NCBI RefSeq assembly: GCF_013404075.1
Contig: NZ_JACBJQ010000012.1
Location: 62,001-126,000, forward strand
Length of the DNA: 64,000 bases
Source: Mycolicibacterium vinylchloridicum
Lineage (GTDB): Bacteria; Actinomycetota; Actinomycetes; Mycobacteriales; Mycobacteriaceae
Direction: 5' to 3'
Position numbers and translations under genes: made by a program. A model generated the notes under the pieces. It searched no databases, was not told where the DNA came from, and was given only the letters and a program-made list of their open reading frames with translations. Of the stretch, positions 52,620 through 63,063 are shown one piece after another; positions within the stretch are counted from its first letter, which is position 1; each line of letters starts with the position of its first letter.

Positions 52620-53582
52620 ATGACCACGCCAGATACCACCACTCTGCTCGCCCAGCTGCGGGCGGTGCTCGACCTGACCAACACCGAGATCCAGATCGCC
52701 GAGACCAGGGTGACGCAGGCTCGCACCGACGCGGTGCGCACCGAGCTCACCCAGAACGCCGCGAACGGCCGTGAGCGGGCCGAAGCGATCGAGAGCGCGA
52801 TCCGCGACCTCGGTGGCTTTCCCGATCTCATCGGTCCGTTCTTCGGGCGCGCCGCCGCAGCGGTGAAAGCGCTCACCGAACAGGCGCAACCGTTCGACGA
52901 GGCCCTGCTCGGTGACCTCGCTCTGGAGGGTCAGCTGCTCGATCGGGCGCGCTACCTCAAGGCGCTGGCTGTCGCGGCCAAGCAGCCCGAGGTCGAAAGC
53001 CTGGCCAACCGCCTGATCACCGCGCACTCGGCGACCGTCGATTGGCTGACCACGGTGCTGGCCGAGGACGCGCTGGGCGGACCGGCCGCGTTGCGCCGCA
53101 CGCCGCTGCAGATCCTCACCGGGCTGACCGTCCGGGTGGCCAACTGGCCGGTGATCTCGTCGGTCCGCGGTATCGACCGGGCCCTGGACGCACTGCGCAA
53201 CAGCCGTCCCGTCGTCGACCAACTGGTCACCCGCGGCCAGCACGCCGGCGAAGTGGCCGTCAAGGCCGCGACGGGCGCGCGGGATGCGGCGCTGGAGACC
53301 GCCGAGAAGGTGGCTCGCCGCGAAGGCGCCGACGGCGCGGCCGACGCGCTGCACTCGCTGCGCAGCGCCACCGGGGTGCTGTCGGCCGAGGAACTACCGA
53401 TCGCCAACTATGACGAGCTCAACCTCAACGACGCTGTCGCCGCGGTGAAGGAACTCGAGGATCCCGCCGACATTCGCGCCATCGTCGCCTACGAGGAGGC
53501 CAACAAGAATCGGGCACGCCTGGTCTCGGCCGCCCAGACCCGGGTCGCTGCCATCGCGCAGGAGATCGTCGGCATCGACTGA
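52620..53582 (+). CDS. Ferritin-like-domain protein of unknown function
   Basis: 320 residues, almost entirely helical and Ala-rich. The first 180 residues resemble a ferritin-like four-helix bundle seen in an actinobacterial family (VLDLTNTEIQIAETRVTQARTD, AIRDLGGFPDLIG, LITAHSATVDWLTTVLAE). The last 70 residues form another helical module (PIANYDELNLNDAVAAVKELEDPADIRAIVAYEEANKNR). Few of the Glu/His pairs of true iron-storing ferritins are evident, so iron binding is uncertain. ATG at 52620 with AAGGGGAG upstream; an ATG at 52557 has weaker support. Confidence 0.75.
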   Translation: MTTPDTTTLLAQLRAVLDLTNTEIQIAETRVTQARTDAVRTELTQNAANGRERAEAIESAIRDLGGFPDLIGPFFGRAAAAVKALTEQAQPFDEALLGDLALEGQLLDRARYLKALAVAAKQPEVESLANRLITAHSATVDWLTTVLAEDALGGPAALRRTPLQILTGLTVRVANWPVISSVRGIDRALDALRNSRPVVDQLVTRGQHAGEVAVKAATGARDAALETAEKVARREGADGAADALHSLRSATGVLSAEELPIANYDELNLNDAVAAVKELEDPADIRAIVAYEEANKNRARLVSAAQTRVAAIAQEIVGID

Positions 53583-53597
53583 CCTTTCAGCGACGTG

Positions 53598-53623
53598 GCC
53601 CGGCGATGGCGACATCGCCGGGC
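53598..53623. terminator. Perfect 11-bp hairpin between the ferritin-like gene and sigG
   Basis: GCCCGGCGATG (53598-53608), loop GCGA, then the exact complement (53613-53623). It lies between convergent stops. A tetraloop of the stable GNRA class (GCGA) caps it; no T-run follows. Confidence 0.75.
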
Positions 53624-53638
53624 TACTGCGTTGTGCGG

Positions 53639-54634
53639 CTAAAGAAACTCGGGCAGGCCGAATTTCGCGAACAAGCTGGTGTCCAGGAATGCCACCACGT
53701 GCGAGATGCCGGCGGGGCCGATGTCGAGCACATGCAGCTGAAAGGGCACGTGACGACCATTGGTTTCGGGCAGGCGCATGTACATGGCCGCGGCCGGCTG
53801 CCCGTTGGCAGTCAGCGGTAGCAGCCGCATATCGTCAGCCTTTTCCGCCGGGCAGTTGTGGTGGATGAGCGCGCCGATGGCGGGGCCACCCCGATACCAG
53901 CCGTCGAACGGCGGCATCTCCCAAACCGCTTCGGCGGTAAACATTTCCACCAGCCGTTCGATGTCGTAGTCCTCGAATGCCGAGATGTAGCGGTCCAGCT
54001 GGTCGCGGGCTTCGGCGGAATCCGGCGTGGAGAGCTGGTCGTCCTGGCTGGGTCCGACGGCATCGAGCTGCGCGCGGGCCCGTTGCAGCAGACTGTTGAC
54101 GGCGGCGACGGAGGTGCCGACCGCCTCGGCGACCTCGGCGGCCTTCCACTGCAACACATCACGCAACACCAGCACGGCCCGCTGCCGCGGTGACAGATGT
54201 TGCAGCGCCGCGACGAAAGCCAATCGCACGGATTCCCGTGAGCCCACGATTTCCGACGGGTCGGTGGCGGAATCAGGCAATGGTTCCAGCCACGGCACCT
54301 CGGCGCGCTCGACGAGTTCGTCGGTGGGCTGCGAACTCGGCGCACCCAGACCCGTCGGCAACGGCCGGCGCTGCCTGCCCTCCAGGGAGGTCAAGCAGGT
54401 GTTGGTGGCGATGCGATGCAGCCAGGTGCGCACCGAGGACTTGCCCTCGAACCGGTCATAGGACTTCCACGCCCGCAGGAAGGTCTCCTGCACCAGATCC
54501 TCGGCGTCGTGCAACGACCCGGTCATCCGGTAGCAGTGGGCCAGCAACTCGCGCCGATAGGGCTCGGCCTGGGCCAGGAAATCGCCCCGGCTCGGGTCGA
54601 GTCCGTCGTCAAGATTATGTGCGAGCACGCTCAC
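53639..54634 (-). CDS. sigG: ECF sigma factor SigG with SnoaL-like C-terminal domain
   Basis: 331 residues, GTG start at 54634. Sigma region 2 at about 25-95 (YRRELLAHCYRMTGSLHDAEDLVQETFLRAWKSYDRF), region 4 at about 140-195 (LSPRQRAVLVLRDVLQWKAAEVAEAVGTSVAAVNSLLQRARAQL), then a SnoaL-like domain (about 210-330) that replaces an anti-sigma factor in ECF41/SigG-type proteins. M. tuberculosis SigG (Rv0182c) is implicated in survival and DNA-damage response. The gene order with the following lipase matches Rv0182c-Rv0183. No anti-sigma gene adjacent. Confidence 0.92.
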   Translation of the reverse strand: MSVLAHNLDDGLDPSRGDFLAQAEPYRRELLAHCYRMTGSLHDAEDLVQETFLRAWKSYDRFEGKSSVRTWLHRIATNTCLTSLEGRQRRPLPTGLGAPSSQPTDELVERAEVPWLEPLPDSATDPSEIVGSRESVRLAFVAALQHLSPRQRAVLVLRDVLQWKAAEVAEAVGTSVAAVNSLLQRARAQLDAVGPSQDDQLSTPDSAEARDQLDRYISAFEDYDIERLVEMFTAEAVWEMPPFDGWYRGGPAIGALIHHNCPAEKADDMRLLPLTANGQPAAAMYMRLPETNGRHVPFQLHVLDIGPAGISHVVAFLDTSLFAKFGLPEFL

Positions 54635-54687
54635 GTCAACCGAGCTTACGCACGCGCACCGACAAGAGGCCGGGTCTTACCGCCGGT

Positions 54688-56573
<1,886 letters not shown>

Positions 56574-56608
56574 GTTCGGGCCGGCGCGCTGATGTCAGCG
56601 GCCTCGGC

Positions 56609-56614
56609 TAGGTT
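56609..56614 (+). promoter_or_regulatory. -10 element TAGGTT for leaderless transcription of the DUF2786 gene
   Basis: TANNNT hexamer, 7 bases, then the GTG at 56622, without a Shine-Dalgarno sequence. Confidence 0.5.
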
Positions 56615-56621
56615 GCCAATC

Positions 56622-57371
56622 GTGACCGACGACAAGATGCTGGCGCGAATCGCAGCGCTGCTGCGCCAGGCCGAAGGCACCGACAACGTCCACGAGGCCG
56701 AGGCGTTCATGGCCGCCGCCCAGCGGCTGGCCACTGCCACGTCGATCGATCTGGCCGTCGCGCGGGCCCATTCGGCCACCAGGACCGCCGCACAGGCGCC
56801 GACCCAGCGGACCATCACCATCGGCGAACCCGGCGCCCGCGGCCTGCGCACCTACGTGCAGCTGTTCGCGGGTATCGCGGCGGCCAACGACGTGCAGTGC
56901 GACGTCGCCTCGAACTCGACGTTCGTCTACGCCTACGGATTCACCGAGGACATCGACGCCAGCCACGCCCTGTACGCCAGCCTGGTCGTGCAGATGGTGC
57001 GCTCGTGCGACGCCTACCTGGCCACCGGAGCGCACAAGCCCACGCCGACGATCACCGCGCGGCTGAACTTCCAGCTGGCCTTCGGTGCCCGTGTCGCCCA
57101 GCGCCTTTCCGAGGCGCGGGAGGAGGCCCGCCAGGAAGCCACGCGGGATCGGAGAACCGCACCGGGAACAGCTTTGGCGTTGCGTAACAAGGAAGTCGAG
57201 CTGCGCGACCACTACCGGCAGACGTCCAAGGCGCGCGGAACCTGGCAGGCCAGCCGCGCGTCGGCAGGGTATTCGTCGGCCGCGCGGCGCGCCGGTGACC
57301 GGGCCGGCCGGCAGGCCCGGCTGGGGTCCAGCCCCGAGTTGCCGGGGGCGCGGACCCGGCTGCCCAGGTGA
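56622..57371 (+). CDS. DUF2786 protein, Rv0184-like
   Basis: 249 residues, the length I recall for Rv0184. The N-terminal 40 residues (MLARIAALLRQAEGTDNVHEAEAFMAAAQRLAT) are the DUF2786 motif. The middle has FAGIAAANDVQCD and VQMVRSCDAYLA, and the C-terminal 60 residues are very basic (Arg/Ala-rich), suggesting nucleic-acid contact. Function unknown. GTG start at 56622; the next gene starts within its stop (GTGA), so the two form one unit, as do Rv0184-Rv0185. Confidence 0.85.
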   Translation: MTDDKMLARIAALLRQAEGTDNVHEAEAFMAAAQRLATATSIDLAVARAHSATRTAAQAPTQRTITIGEPGARGLRTYVQLFAGIAAANDVQCDVASNSTFVYAYGFTEDIDASHALYASLVVQMVRSCDAYLATGAHKPTPTITARLNFQLAFGARVAQRLSEAREEARQEATRDRRTAPGTALALRNKEVELRDHYRQTSKARGTWQASRASAGYSSAARRAGDRAGRQARLGSSPELPGARTRLPR

Positions 57372-57865
57372 CGGCGCGCGACAGCCAACGCTCCCGCGTC
57401 TACGCGGCCGAAGAGTTCGTCCGCACCCTCTTCGACCGTGCTGCTCAACATGGTTCACGCACCATCGACTTCTTCGGCGCCCAGCTCACCCTGCCCCCGG
57501 AGGGGCGGTTCGCGTCCATCCCCTCGGCACAGCGCTACGTCGACGACGTTCTCGCGCTGCCCGCCGTGACCGCCCGCTGGCCGGAACCGGGCCCGCTCAG
57601 CGTGCGCCCGCGCCGTGCCGCCGGCGCCGCCCACTACGAAAATGTCTCCGGCACAGGCATTATCGCGGTCCCAGACCGGGACTCCGCCGACTGGGCGATG
57701 CGGGAGCTGGTCCTGCTGCACGAGATCGCCCACCACCTGACACCGCAGGGCCCGGCCCACGGGCCGGACTTCATCGCGACGTTCTGTGAGCTGGCCGCCC
57801 TGGTGATGGGACCGGAGGTCGGCCACGTGCTGCGCGTCGTATACGCCAAAGAGGGCGTGCGATAA
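57368..57865 (+). CDS. Putative zinc metallohydrolase (TIGR04338 family), Rv0185-like
   Basis: 165 residues. The zinc-protease motif LLHEIAHHL gives His118, Glu119 and His122, with His131 (HGPDF) as likely third ligand. The small size and actinobacterial distribution fit the TIGR04338 metallohydrolase family. No signal peptide, so presumably cytosolic; substrate unknown. GTG start overlapping the DUF2786 stop. Confidence 0.85.
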   Translation: MTARDSQRSRVYAAEEFVRTLFDRAAQHGSRTIDFFGAQLTLPPEGRFASIPSAQRYVDDVLALPAVTARWPEPGPLSVRPRRAAGAAHYENVSGTGIIAVPDRDSADWAMRELVLLHEIAHHLTPQGPAHGPDFIATFCELAALVMGPEVGHVLRVVYAKEGVR

Positions 57866-57905
57866 CTCACTCGAAGATCACAGCCTTGGGGAGGATACTC
57901 GAGCG

Positions 57906-58520
57906 ATGCGCCATGAAGTGACGACCGCTGCCGAGCTTCGGGCGATCGTGGGCGAACCCGACCCTTACGTCGCCAACAAGGTCAAGGACCGGCTCTCGCC
58001 GGTCCAGTGCGACTGGCTTGCCCATTCGCCGTTGGCGTTCGTCGCCACGGCGGATGAGCAAGGACGCGTGGATGTCTCGCCGAAAGGTGATCCGCCGGGA
58101 TTCGTCCATGTCATCGACGAGCGGACCATCGCGATCCCGGACCGGACCGGCAACAAGCGCGTCGACGGGTACCTCAACCTGCTGCAACGGCCCCAAGTCG
58201 GCACCGTGTTCCTGATCCCCGGTCGCGGTGACACGCTCCGGATCAACGGTCGGGCCCGCATCCTGGCCGACGCCGACTACTTCGACACGATGATCGTCCA
58301 GGGTAAGCGGCCACTGCTGGCGATGGAGATCGACATCGAGGAAGTGTTCTTCCACTGCGCCAAGGCTTTTCTGCGGTCCGACGCCTGGAAGCCCGAGACC
58401 TGGAACCCGACCGCTTTACCCAGCGTGGCTCAACTGGCCAGGGCGCTGCGGACGGACTGGACCGATGCTCAACTCGAAGAGCGCTACAGCGAGGAGAACA
58501 TCCGGCGCTCGATGTACTAG
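57906..58520 (+). CDS. Pyridoxamine 5'-phosphate oxidase-like FMN-binding protein
   Basis: 204 residues, split-barrel flavin-binding fold of the MSMEG_1061/PPOX group: FVATADEQGRVDVSPKGDPPGFVHVIDERTIAIPDRTGNKR (about 45-85) and the conserved VFLIPGRGDTLRINGRARI. Relatives use FMN or F420 to reduce or oxidise small molecules; PdxH activity itself is unlikely for this subgroup. ATG at 57906 with GGGGAGGATACT upstream, which includes both a ribosome binding site and a -10-like GATACT. Its stop overlaps the convergent molybdoenzyme gene by 4 nt. Confidence 0.85.
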   Translation: MRHEVTTAAELRAIVGEPDPYVANKVKDRLSPVQCDWLAHSPLAFVATADEQGRVDVSPKGDPPGFVHVIDERTIAIPDRTGNKRVDGYLNLLQRPQVGTVFLIPGRGDTLRINGRARILADADYFDTMIVQGKRPLLAMEIDIEEVFFHCAKAFLRSDAWKPETWNPTALPSVAQLARALRTDWTDAQLEERYSEENIRRSMY

Positions 58521-60739
58521 CCGGCCCGGGCGACCTCGACCGGCAGCGCGTTGAGTACGGCGGTGCCCGACAACGGATCGAGGCGTGTGCCGTCATTCAG
58601 GTTGTTGACGTTCACGCCCGGCACCCGTGCGGCCACCTGCATCCGGGTGCCCGGCTCGGTGTGACCCCAGCCGTGTGGCAGTGACACCACGCCCGGCCGG
58701 ATCGCATCGGTGATCTCAACGGGCACTTCGAGTTTCCCGCCCGGACCGGTGATCACAGCCATGTCCTCCAGGCCCAGTCGCGCGGCGTCGTCGGGATGGA
58801 TCTGCAGTGTGCAGCGATTGGAGCCGCCCGACAGCGCAGGCAGGTTGTGCATCCAGCTGTTGTTCGAGCGCAGGTGGCGCCGGCCGATCAGCAGGAAGCC
58901 CGGCGCCGACGTCAGCGACGTGAGCAGCCGCGGGATATCGGCCAGGATCAGCTCGGGATCCAATTCGACTGTCCCCGAGGGTGTTCGGAGAACCTCGGGA
59001 ATGCGGGGGACCAGTGCGCCGAGGTCCACTCCGTGTGGGGTGTCCTTCACCTTCTGCAGGGTCAGGCCCTCGGGGTTGGTGCCGAACGCATCACCGAACG
59101 GGCCCAGCCGCAGCATCATGTCCAGCCGTCGCTCGTAGCCGCGGCCATCGGGCAGCATCGCCGTCAGCTCCTCGACCGACCGGCCGGCGACCGGGGAGTG
59201 CTCGTCGGCGACTTCCTTGCTCAGCGTCGAGCCGATCACCTGATCGTCGACCAGCTTCGGGTCCGCGTCGGGGCCCATGCCCAGCACGATCAGTGCCAGC
59301 CGGGCGAGGATCTCGCACTCGTCGGGCCGTCCCTCCGGTAGCGGCAGCACCGGCGGGGAGAACCGCGCGTTGTTGCGCACCACCGCGGCGCTGAGCGCGA
59401 GGTCGAAATGCGCTGCGCGAGAGGGCGGCGGCGGAGGCAGGATCACGTCGGCATGCCGGGTGGTCTCGTTGAGGTAAGGATCCACCGACACCATGAAGCC
59501 GACGCTTTCCAGGGCATCGGCCAGGCGGGCACCGTCCGGCGCAGACAGCACCGGGTTGCCCGCGATAGTGATCATCGCCCGGATCTGTCCCTCGCCGGGG
59601 GTCTCGATCTCCTCGGCAAGCGCGACCGCGGGCATTTCGGAGAGCACCTCGTTGTGACCCGAGACCCGGCTGCGCCAGCGACCGGTCTTGAAGCCTCGGC
59701 CGGGACGCGCCGGTCGCGGGGCGCCGGCGATCGGAGAACTGGCGAACATCACCCCGCCGGGCCGGTCCAGATTGCCGGTCAAGATATTGACCACGTCCAC
59801 CAGCCAGCTGGTCAGCGTGCCGAACTCGACCGTCGAGGTGCCGATCCGGCCGTAAACCGCAGCACTGGGGGCGGCGGCGATTTCGCGTGCGAGGGTGCGG
59901 ATTTCGTCGGCATCGACACCGCAGTGCCCGCAGACGACCTCCGGTGCGAAGTCCTGCGCGGCCGCCCGCACCCGATCCAGCCCCGTGACGTGGTCGGCGA
60001 GCACGCCAAGGTCGACCAGATCCTCGTCGAAGAGCACGTGCACGACCGCGAACAGCAGCGCGGCGTCCGAGCCGGGGCGCACGGGCAGGTGCAGATCGGC
60101 GAGTTCGGCGGTGCGGGTACGGCTGGGATCGATCACCACCAGCTTGCCGCCGCGGCGGCGCAACGCTTTGATCTTGCCGGGGAAATCGGCAGCGGTGGCC
60201 AGAGAACCGTTGGACACCAACGGGTTTCCGCCGATGATCACCAGATAGTCGGTGCGGTCGAGGTCGGGCACGGTGAAGGCCACCGGATTGCCGTACAGAT
60301 AGCCGCAGGACACATGCTTGGGCATTTGATCCAGGGTGCTGGCGGAGTACACCTGCCGGGTGCCCAGCGACTTGATGAGGACGGGCCCGTAGAGCGAACC
60401 GGCGATGGTGTGCGCGTTGGGGTTGCCCAGGTACAGCGCCACCGACGCACCGCCGGTCTCGCCGATGACGCGTTGCAGTCCCTCGGCGGCCGCGGCGAAG
60501 GCTTCTGGCCAGGTGGCCTCGACCAGTTCCCCGTCGCGGCGCACGAGCGGGTTCTGCAACCGGTCGGGATCGTTGTCGAGCTCGGCGAAACTGGCACCCT
60601 TCGGGCAGATGAAGCCATGGCTGAAGACGTCGTCACGATCGCCCCGGGCCGCGGCGATCCGGTCGTTGTCATCGATGGTGAGGACCATCCCGCAGGTGGC
60701 CTCGCACAGCGGGCAGATGCGCAAAGCGGTGCGGCTCAT
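58517..60739 (-). CDS. Molybdopterin oxidoreductase, Rv0197-like
   Basis: 740 residues. N-terminal [4Fe-4S] site Cys9-x2-Cys12-x3-Cys16-x28-Cys45 (ICPLCEATCG, GFICPKG), the molybdopterin-binding core (about 60-520) and a C-terminal molybdopterin-dinucleotide-binding domain (about 610-735: LLIGRRHLRSNNSWMHNLP, LPHGWGHTEPG). Formate dehydrogenase/nitrate reductase superfamily; donor and acceptor are not evident, and no partner subunit is adjacent. ATG at 60739 with GAGGTGG upstream; the upstream open frame is not family-like. Confidence 0.9.
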   Translation of the reverse strand: MSRTALRICPLCEATCGMVLTIDDNDRIAAARGDRDDVFSHGFICPKGASFAELDNDPDRLQNPLVRRDGELVEATWPEAFAAAAEGLQRVIGETGGASVALYLGNPNAHTIAGSLYGPVLIKSLGTRQVYSASTLDQMPKHVSCGYLYGNPVAFTVPDLDRTDYLVIIGGNPLVSNGSLATAADFPGKIKALRRRGGKLVVIDPSRTRTAELADLHLPVRPGSDAALLFAVVHVLFDEDLVDLGVLADHVTGLDRVRAAAQDFAPEVVCGHCGVDADEIRTLAREIAAAPSAAVYGRIGTSTVEFGTLTSWLVDVVNILTGNLDRPGGVMFASSPIAGAPRPARPGRGFKTGRWRSRVSGHNEVLSEMPAVALAEEIETPGEGQIRAMITIAGNPVLSAPDGARLADALESVGFMVSVDPYLNETTRHADVILPPPPPSRAAHFDLALSAAVVRNNARFSPPVLPLPEGRPDECEILARLALIVLGMGPDADPKLVDDQVIGSTLSKEVADEHSPVAGRSVEELTAMLPDGRGYERRLDMMLRLGPFGDAFGTNPEGLTLQKVKDTPHGVDLGALVPRIPEVLRTPSGTVELDPELILADIPRLLTSLTSAPGFLLIGRRHLRSNNSWMHNLPALSGGSNRCTLQIHPDDAARLGLEDMAVITGPGGKLEVPVEITDAIRPGVVSLPHGWGHTEPGTRMQVAARVPGVNVNNLNDGTRLDPLSGTAVLNALPVEVARAG

Positions 60740-60870
60740 GCGACCACCTCGCAGGCTCGGGTGCCGCATGTCTGCTGTTGATTCGCTCCGCAAGCGTCGC
60801 TCATGCCTGCCACTGTGCTCTGCCCACAGACTCGCTGGCAAGCCCAACCAACCGGATGGTCAGATTTCCG

Positions 60871-61632
60871 CTAGCTCGACCAGACCGGCGAACTCAGCGC
60901 CCCGTGGAGCGCCTCCGCAATGCGGTCCCGGTGGCGGTTGAATCGCTCGGTCGGCGCGGGCACCGAAATCGCGACGATATTGCCACCGACCGCTCGCCCG
61001 GCGATGCCCGCGGCCGAGATGCCGTCGGTGTGCTCGTCGCGGTCGAAAGCGACTCGGCTGGTCCGGATCTCGCGGATCTCGGCGCGGACCCGGTCGGCCT
61101 CCGACGGATCGAGCGCAGCCAACGCGGAGTCGACGTCGGCGTCGTCGAACAGCGCCAGCGCCGCCTTCCCGTTGGCGGTGTCGTGGAGGGTGAACCGCCC
61201 GCCGATCGCCGAGACGGCTCGCAGCCGGTGCGGTGACTCGATCTGGTCGATGAACAGCATCTGCCCGCCGCGGTACACCGAGAGGTCCGCGGTTTCCCCG
61301 GTGGCTTCGGCGACGCGTTCCAGGGTGGGCCGGAATGCCGAGGTGATGTGCGCGGCGTTGGCGCTGGCCAAACCGAGTAGCCGCTCGCCCAGGATGATGC
61401 GGCCGTCGTCGTCCACGGCGGCGAACCCCACCTCGACCAGACCGAACAGCAACCGGCGCGCGGTGGACTTGGCCAGGCCCAGCCTGCTGTGCAGGTCGAC
61501 GAGTCGCAGCCGGCCCGGAGCGGTCGCGATTTCGTCGAGTGCGGCCGCGGCACGGCGCAGTACCTGAATGCCGTCGTCGCGGGCGCTTGACCCGTGGTTA
61601 TTGCCGACCACGGAAATTTCCGGATCTGCCAT
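60871..61632 (-). CDS. IclR family transcriptional regulator
   Basis: 253 residues from the ATG at 61632. N-terminal winged HTH at about 20-80 (IQVLRRAAAALDEIATAPGRLRLVDLHSRLGLAKSTARRLLFGLVEVGF) and a C-terminal effector domain (about 90-250) with the IclR pattern FTLHDTANGKAALALF and GISAAGIAGRAVGGNIVAISVPAP. Usually controls catabolism of aromatic or short organic acids. Divergent from the FAD oxidase-hydrolase pair across two inverted repeats, so it almost certainly regulates them. Confidence 0.9.
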   Translation of the reverse strand: MADPEISVVGNNHGSSARDDGIQVLRRAAAALDEIATAPGRLRLVDLHSRLGLAKSTARRLLFGLVEVGFAAVDDDGRIILGERLLGLASANAAHITSAFRPTLERVAEATGETADLSVYRGGQMLFIDQIESPHRLRAVSAIGGRFTLHDTANGKAALALFDDADVDSALAALDPSEADRVRAEIREIRTSRVAFDRDEHTDGISAAGIAGRAVGGNIVAISVPAPTERFNRHRDRIAEALHGALSSPVWSS

Positions 61633-61665
61633 CTCATCGTCCCTTCCCCGGACGTTCCCCGAGCG

Positions 61666-61698
61666 GTATTGTGCCGCAATACGGATCATACCGATCCG
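61666..61698. promoter_or_regulatory. Two adjoining inverted repeats in the IclR-FAD oxidase intergenic region
   Basis: GTATTG-N5-CAATAC (61666-61671 and 61677-61682) is followed directly by CGGATC-N5-GATCCG (61682-61687 and 61693-61698). Both have perfect 6-bp arms and 5-base spacers, so their centres lie about 1.5 helical turns apart. They fit binding of an IclR dimer or tetramer between the divergent starts. Confidence 0.6.
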
Positions 61699-61722
61699 GA
61701 ATGTGAATCAAAGGAGGCTTCG

Positions 61723-63063
61723 GTGGGGTCACTGCCCGAGGGTCGCCATTTCTTCCGGGGCGACGATGGCTACGAAGAGGCACGTCGCGCGACAGTCTGG
61801 AACCAGCGCGTGCCCGACCGCTATCCGGACGTCATCGTCCAGGCGGTCGACGCTGATGACGTGGTGGCCGCCGTGCGCTACGCCAAGGCCACCAACAAGC
61901 AGGTCAGCATCAAATCCGGCGGGCACAGCTGGGCGGCCAGCCACCTGCGCGACGGCGCGGTGCTGCTCGACATGAGCCGGGTCGATCAGACCAGCATCGA
62001 CACCGACAAGATGACCGCAGTTGCGGGTCCGGGCAAGGGTGGCAGTGTGCTGGCCGCCGAACTCGACGCGGTCGGCTTGTTCTTCCCCGCCGGGCATTGC
62101 AAGGGGGTGTGCATCGGCGGGTACCTGCTGCAGGGCGGCTACGGGTGGAACAGCCGGGTGGTCGGGCCGGCGTGTGAGAGCGTGATCGGCCTCGACGTGG
62201 TGACCGCCGACGGCGAGGCGGTCTACATCGACGCCGACAACCACCCGGATCTGTACTGGGCCGCCCGCGGTTCAGGGCCGGGCTTCTTCGCCGTCGTCAC
62301 CGCGTTCCATCTCAAGCTGTACAAGAAGCCCGCGGTGCTGGGCAGCAGCTTCTACGCCTATCCCATCGACCTCGCCGACGACATCTTCACCTGGGCGCGC
62401 AACATCTCCGCCGAGGTGGACCGCCGGGTCGAGTTGCAGATCGTGGCCACCAGCAGCGTGCCGAACGCGGGCCTCGACCAGCCGGCCATCGTGATGGCAT
62501 CACCGGCCTTCGCCGACACCGAAGCCGAGGCTCGAGAAGCCTTCGGCATCCTCGACCGGTGCCCGGTCGTCGACAAGGCCCTGGTTGCCATCCCCTATGC
62601 GCCCATGGGCCTGCCCGATTGGTACACCGCGGTGATGAGCAATTACCTCGCCGACCACCGCTACACCGCCGACAACATGTGGACCAACGCCTCGGCCGCC
62701 GAATTGCTGCCCGGTATCCACAACATCCTGGACACGCTGCCGCCGCATCCGGCCCACTTCCTGTGGCTGAACTGGGGTCCCTCACCGGAGCGTCAGGACA
62801 TGGCCTACAGCCTGGAGAGCGAGATCTACCTCGCGCTGTACGCCGGCTGGATGGATCCCGCCGATGACGAAAAGTACAGTGACTGGCCACGTTCCAACAT
62901 GGCGGCGATGGCACCGCTGGCCACCGGCATTCAACTGGCCGACGAGAACCTGGGCAAGCGGCCCGCGAAGTTCGCCACCGCCGAGGCCATGGCGAAACTC
63001 GACCGGGTGCGCGCCGAATACGACCCCGATGGACGCTTCCACAGCTGGATGGGACGACTCTGA
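61723..63063 (+). CDS. FAD-binding oxidoreductase of the berberine bridge enzyme-like family
   Basis: 446 residues from the GTG at 61723, after a full AAGGAGG site. PCMH-type FAD domain: SGGHSW with His68 and FPAGHCKGVCIGG with Cys126 match the two residues that hold FAD covalently in bicovalent BBE-like oxidases; GGYGWNSR and YWAARGSGPGFFAVVT are family motifs. The BBE C-terminal segment is present near the end (YDPDGRFHSW, normally YDPxxxF). Such enzymes oxidise alcohols, sugars or phenolic compounds with O2. TGATG overlap with the PhlG-like gene implies consecutive steps in one pathway. Confidence 0.9.
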   Translation: MGSLPEGRHFFRGDDGYEEARRATVWNQRVPDRYPDVIVQAVDADDVVAAVRYAKATNKQVSIKSGGHSWAASHLRDGAVLLDMSRVDQTSIDTDKMTAVAGPGKGGSVLAAELDAVGLFFPAGHCKGVCIGGYLLQGGYGWNSRVVGPACESVIGLDVVTADGEAVYIDADNHPDLYWAARGSGPGFFAVVTAFHLKLYKKPAVLGSSFYAYPIDLADDIFTWARNISAEVDRRVELQIVATSSVPNAGLDQPAIVMASPAFADTEAEAREAFGILDRCPVVDKALVAIPYAPMGLPDWYTAVMSNYLADHRYTADNMWTNASAAELLPGIHNILDTLPPHPAHFLWLNWGPSPERQDMAYSLESEIYLALYAGWMDPADDEKYSDWPRSNMAAMAPLATGIQLADENLGKRPAKFATAEAMAKLDRVRAEYDPDGRFHSWMGRL

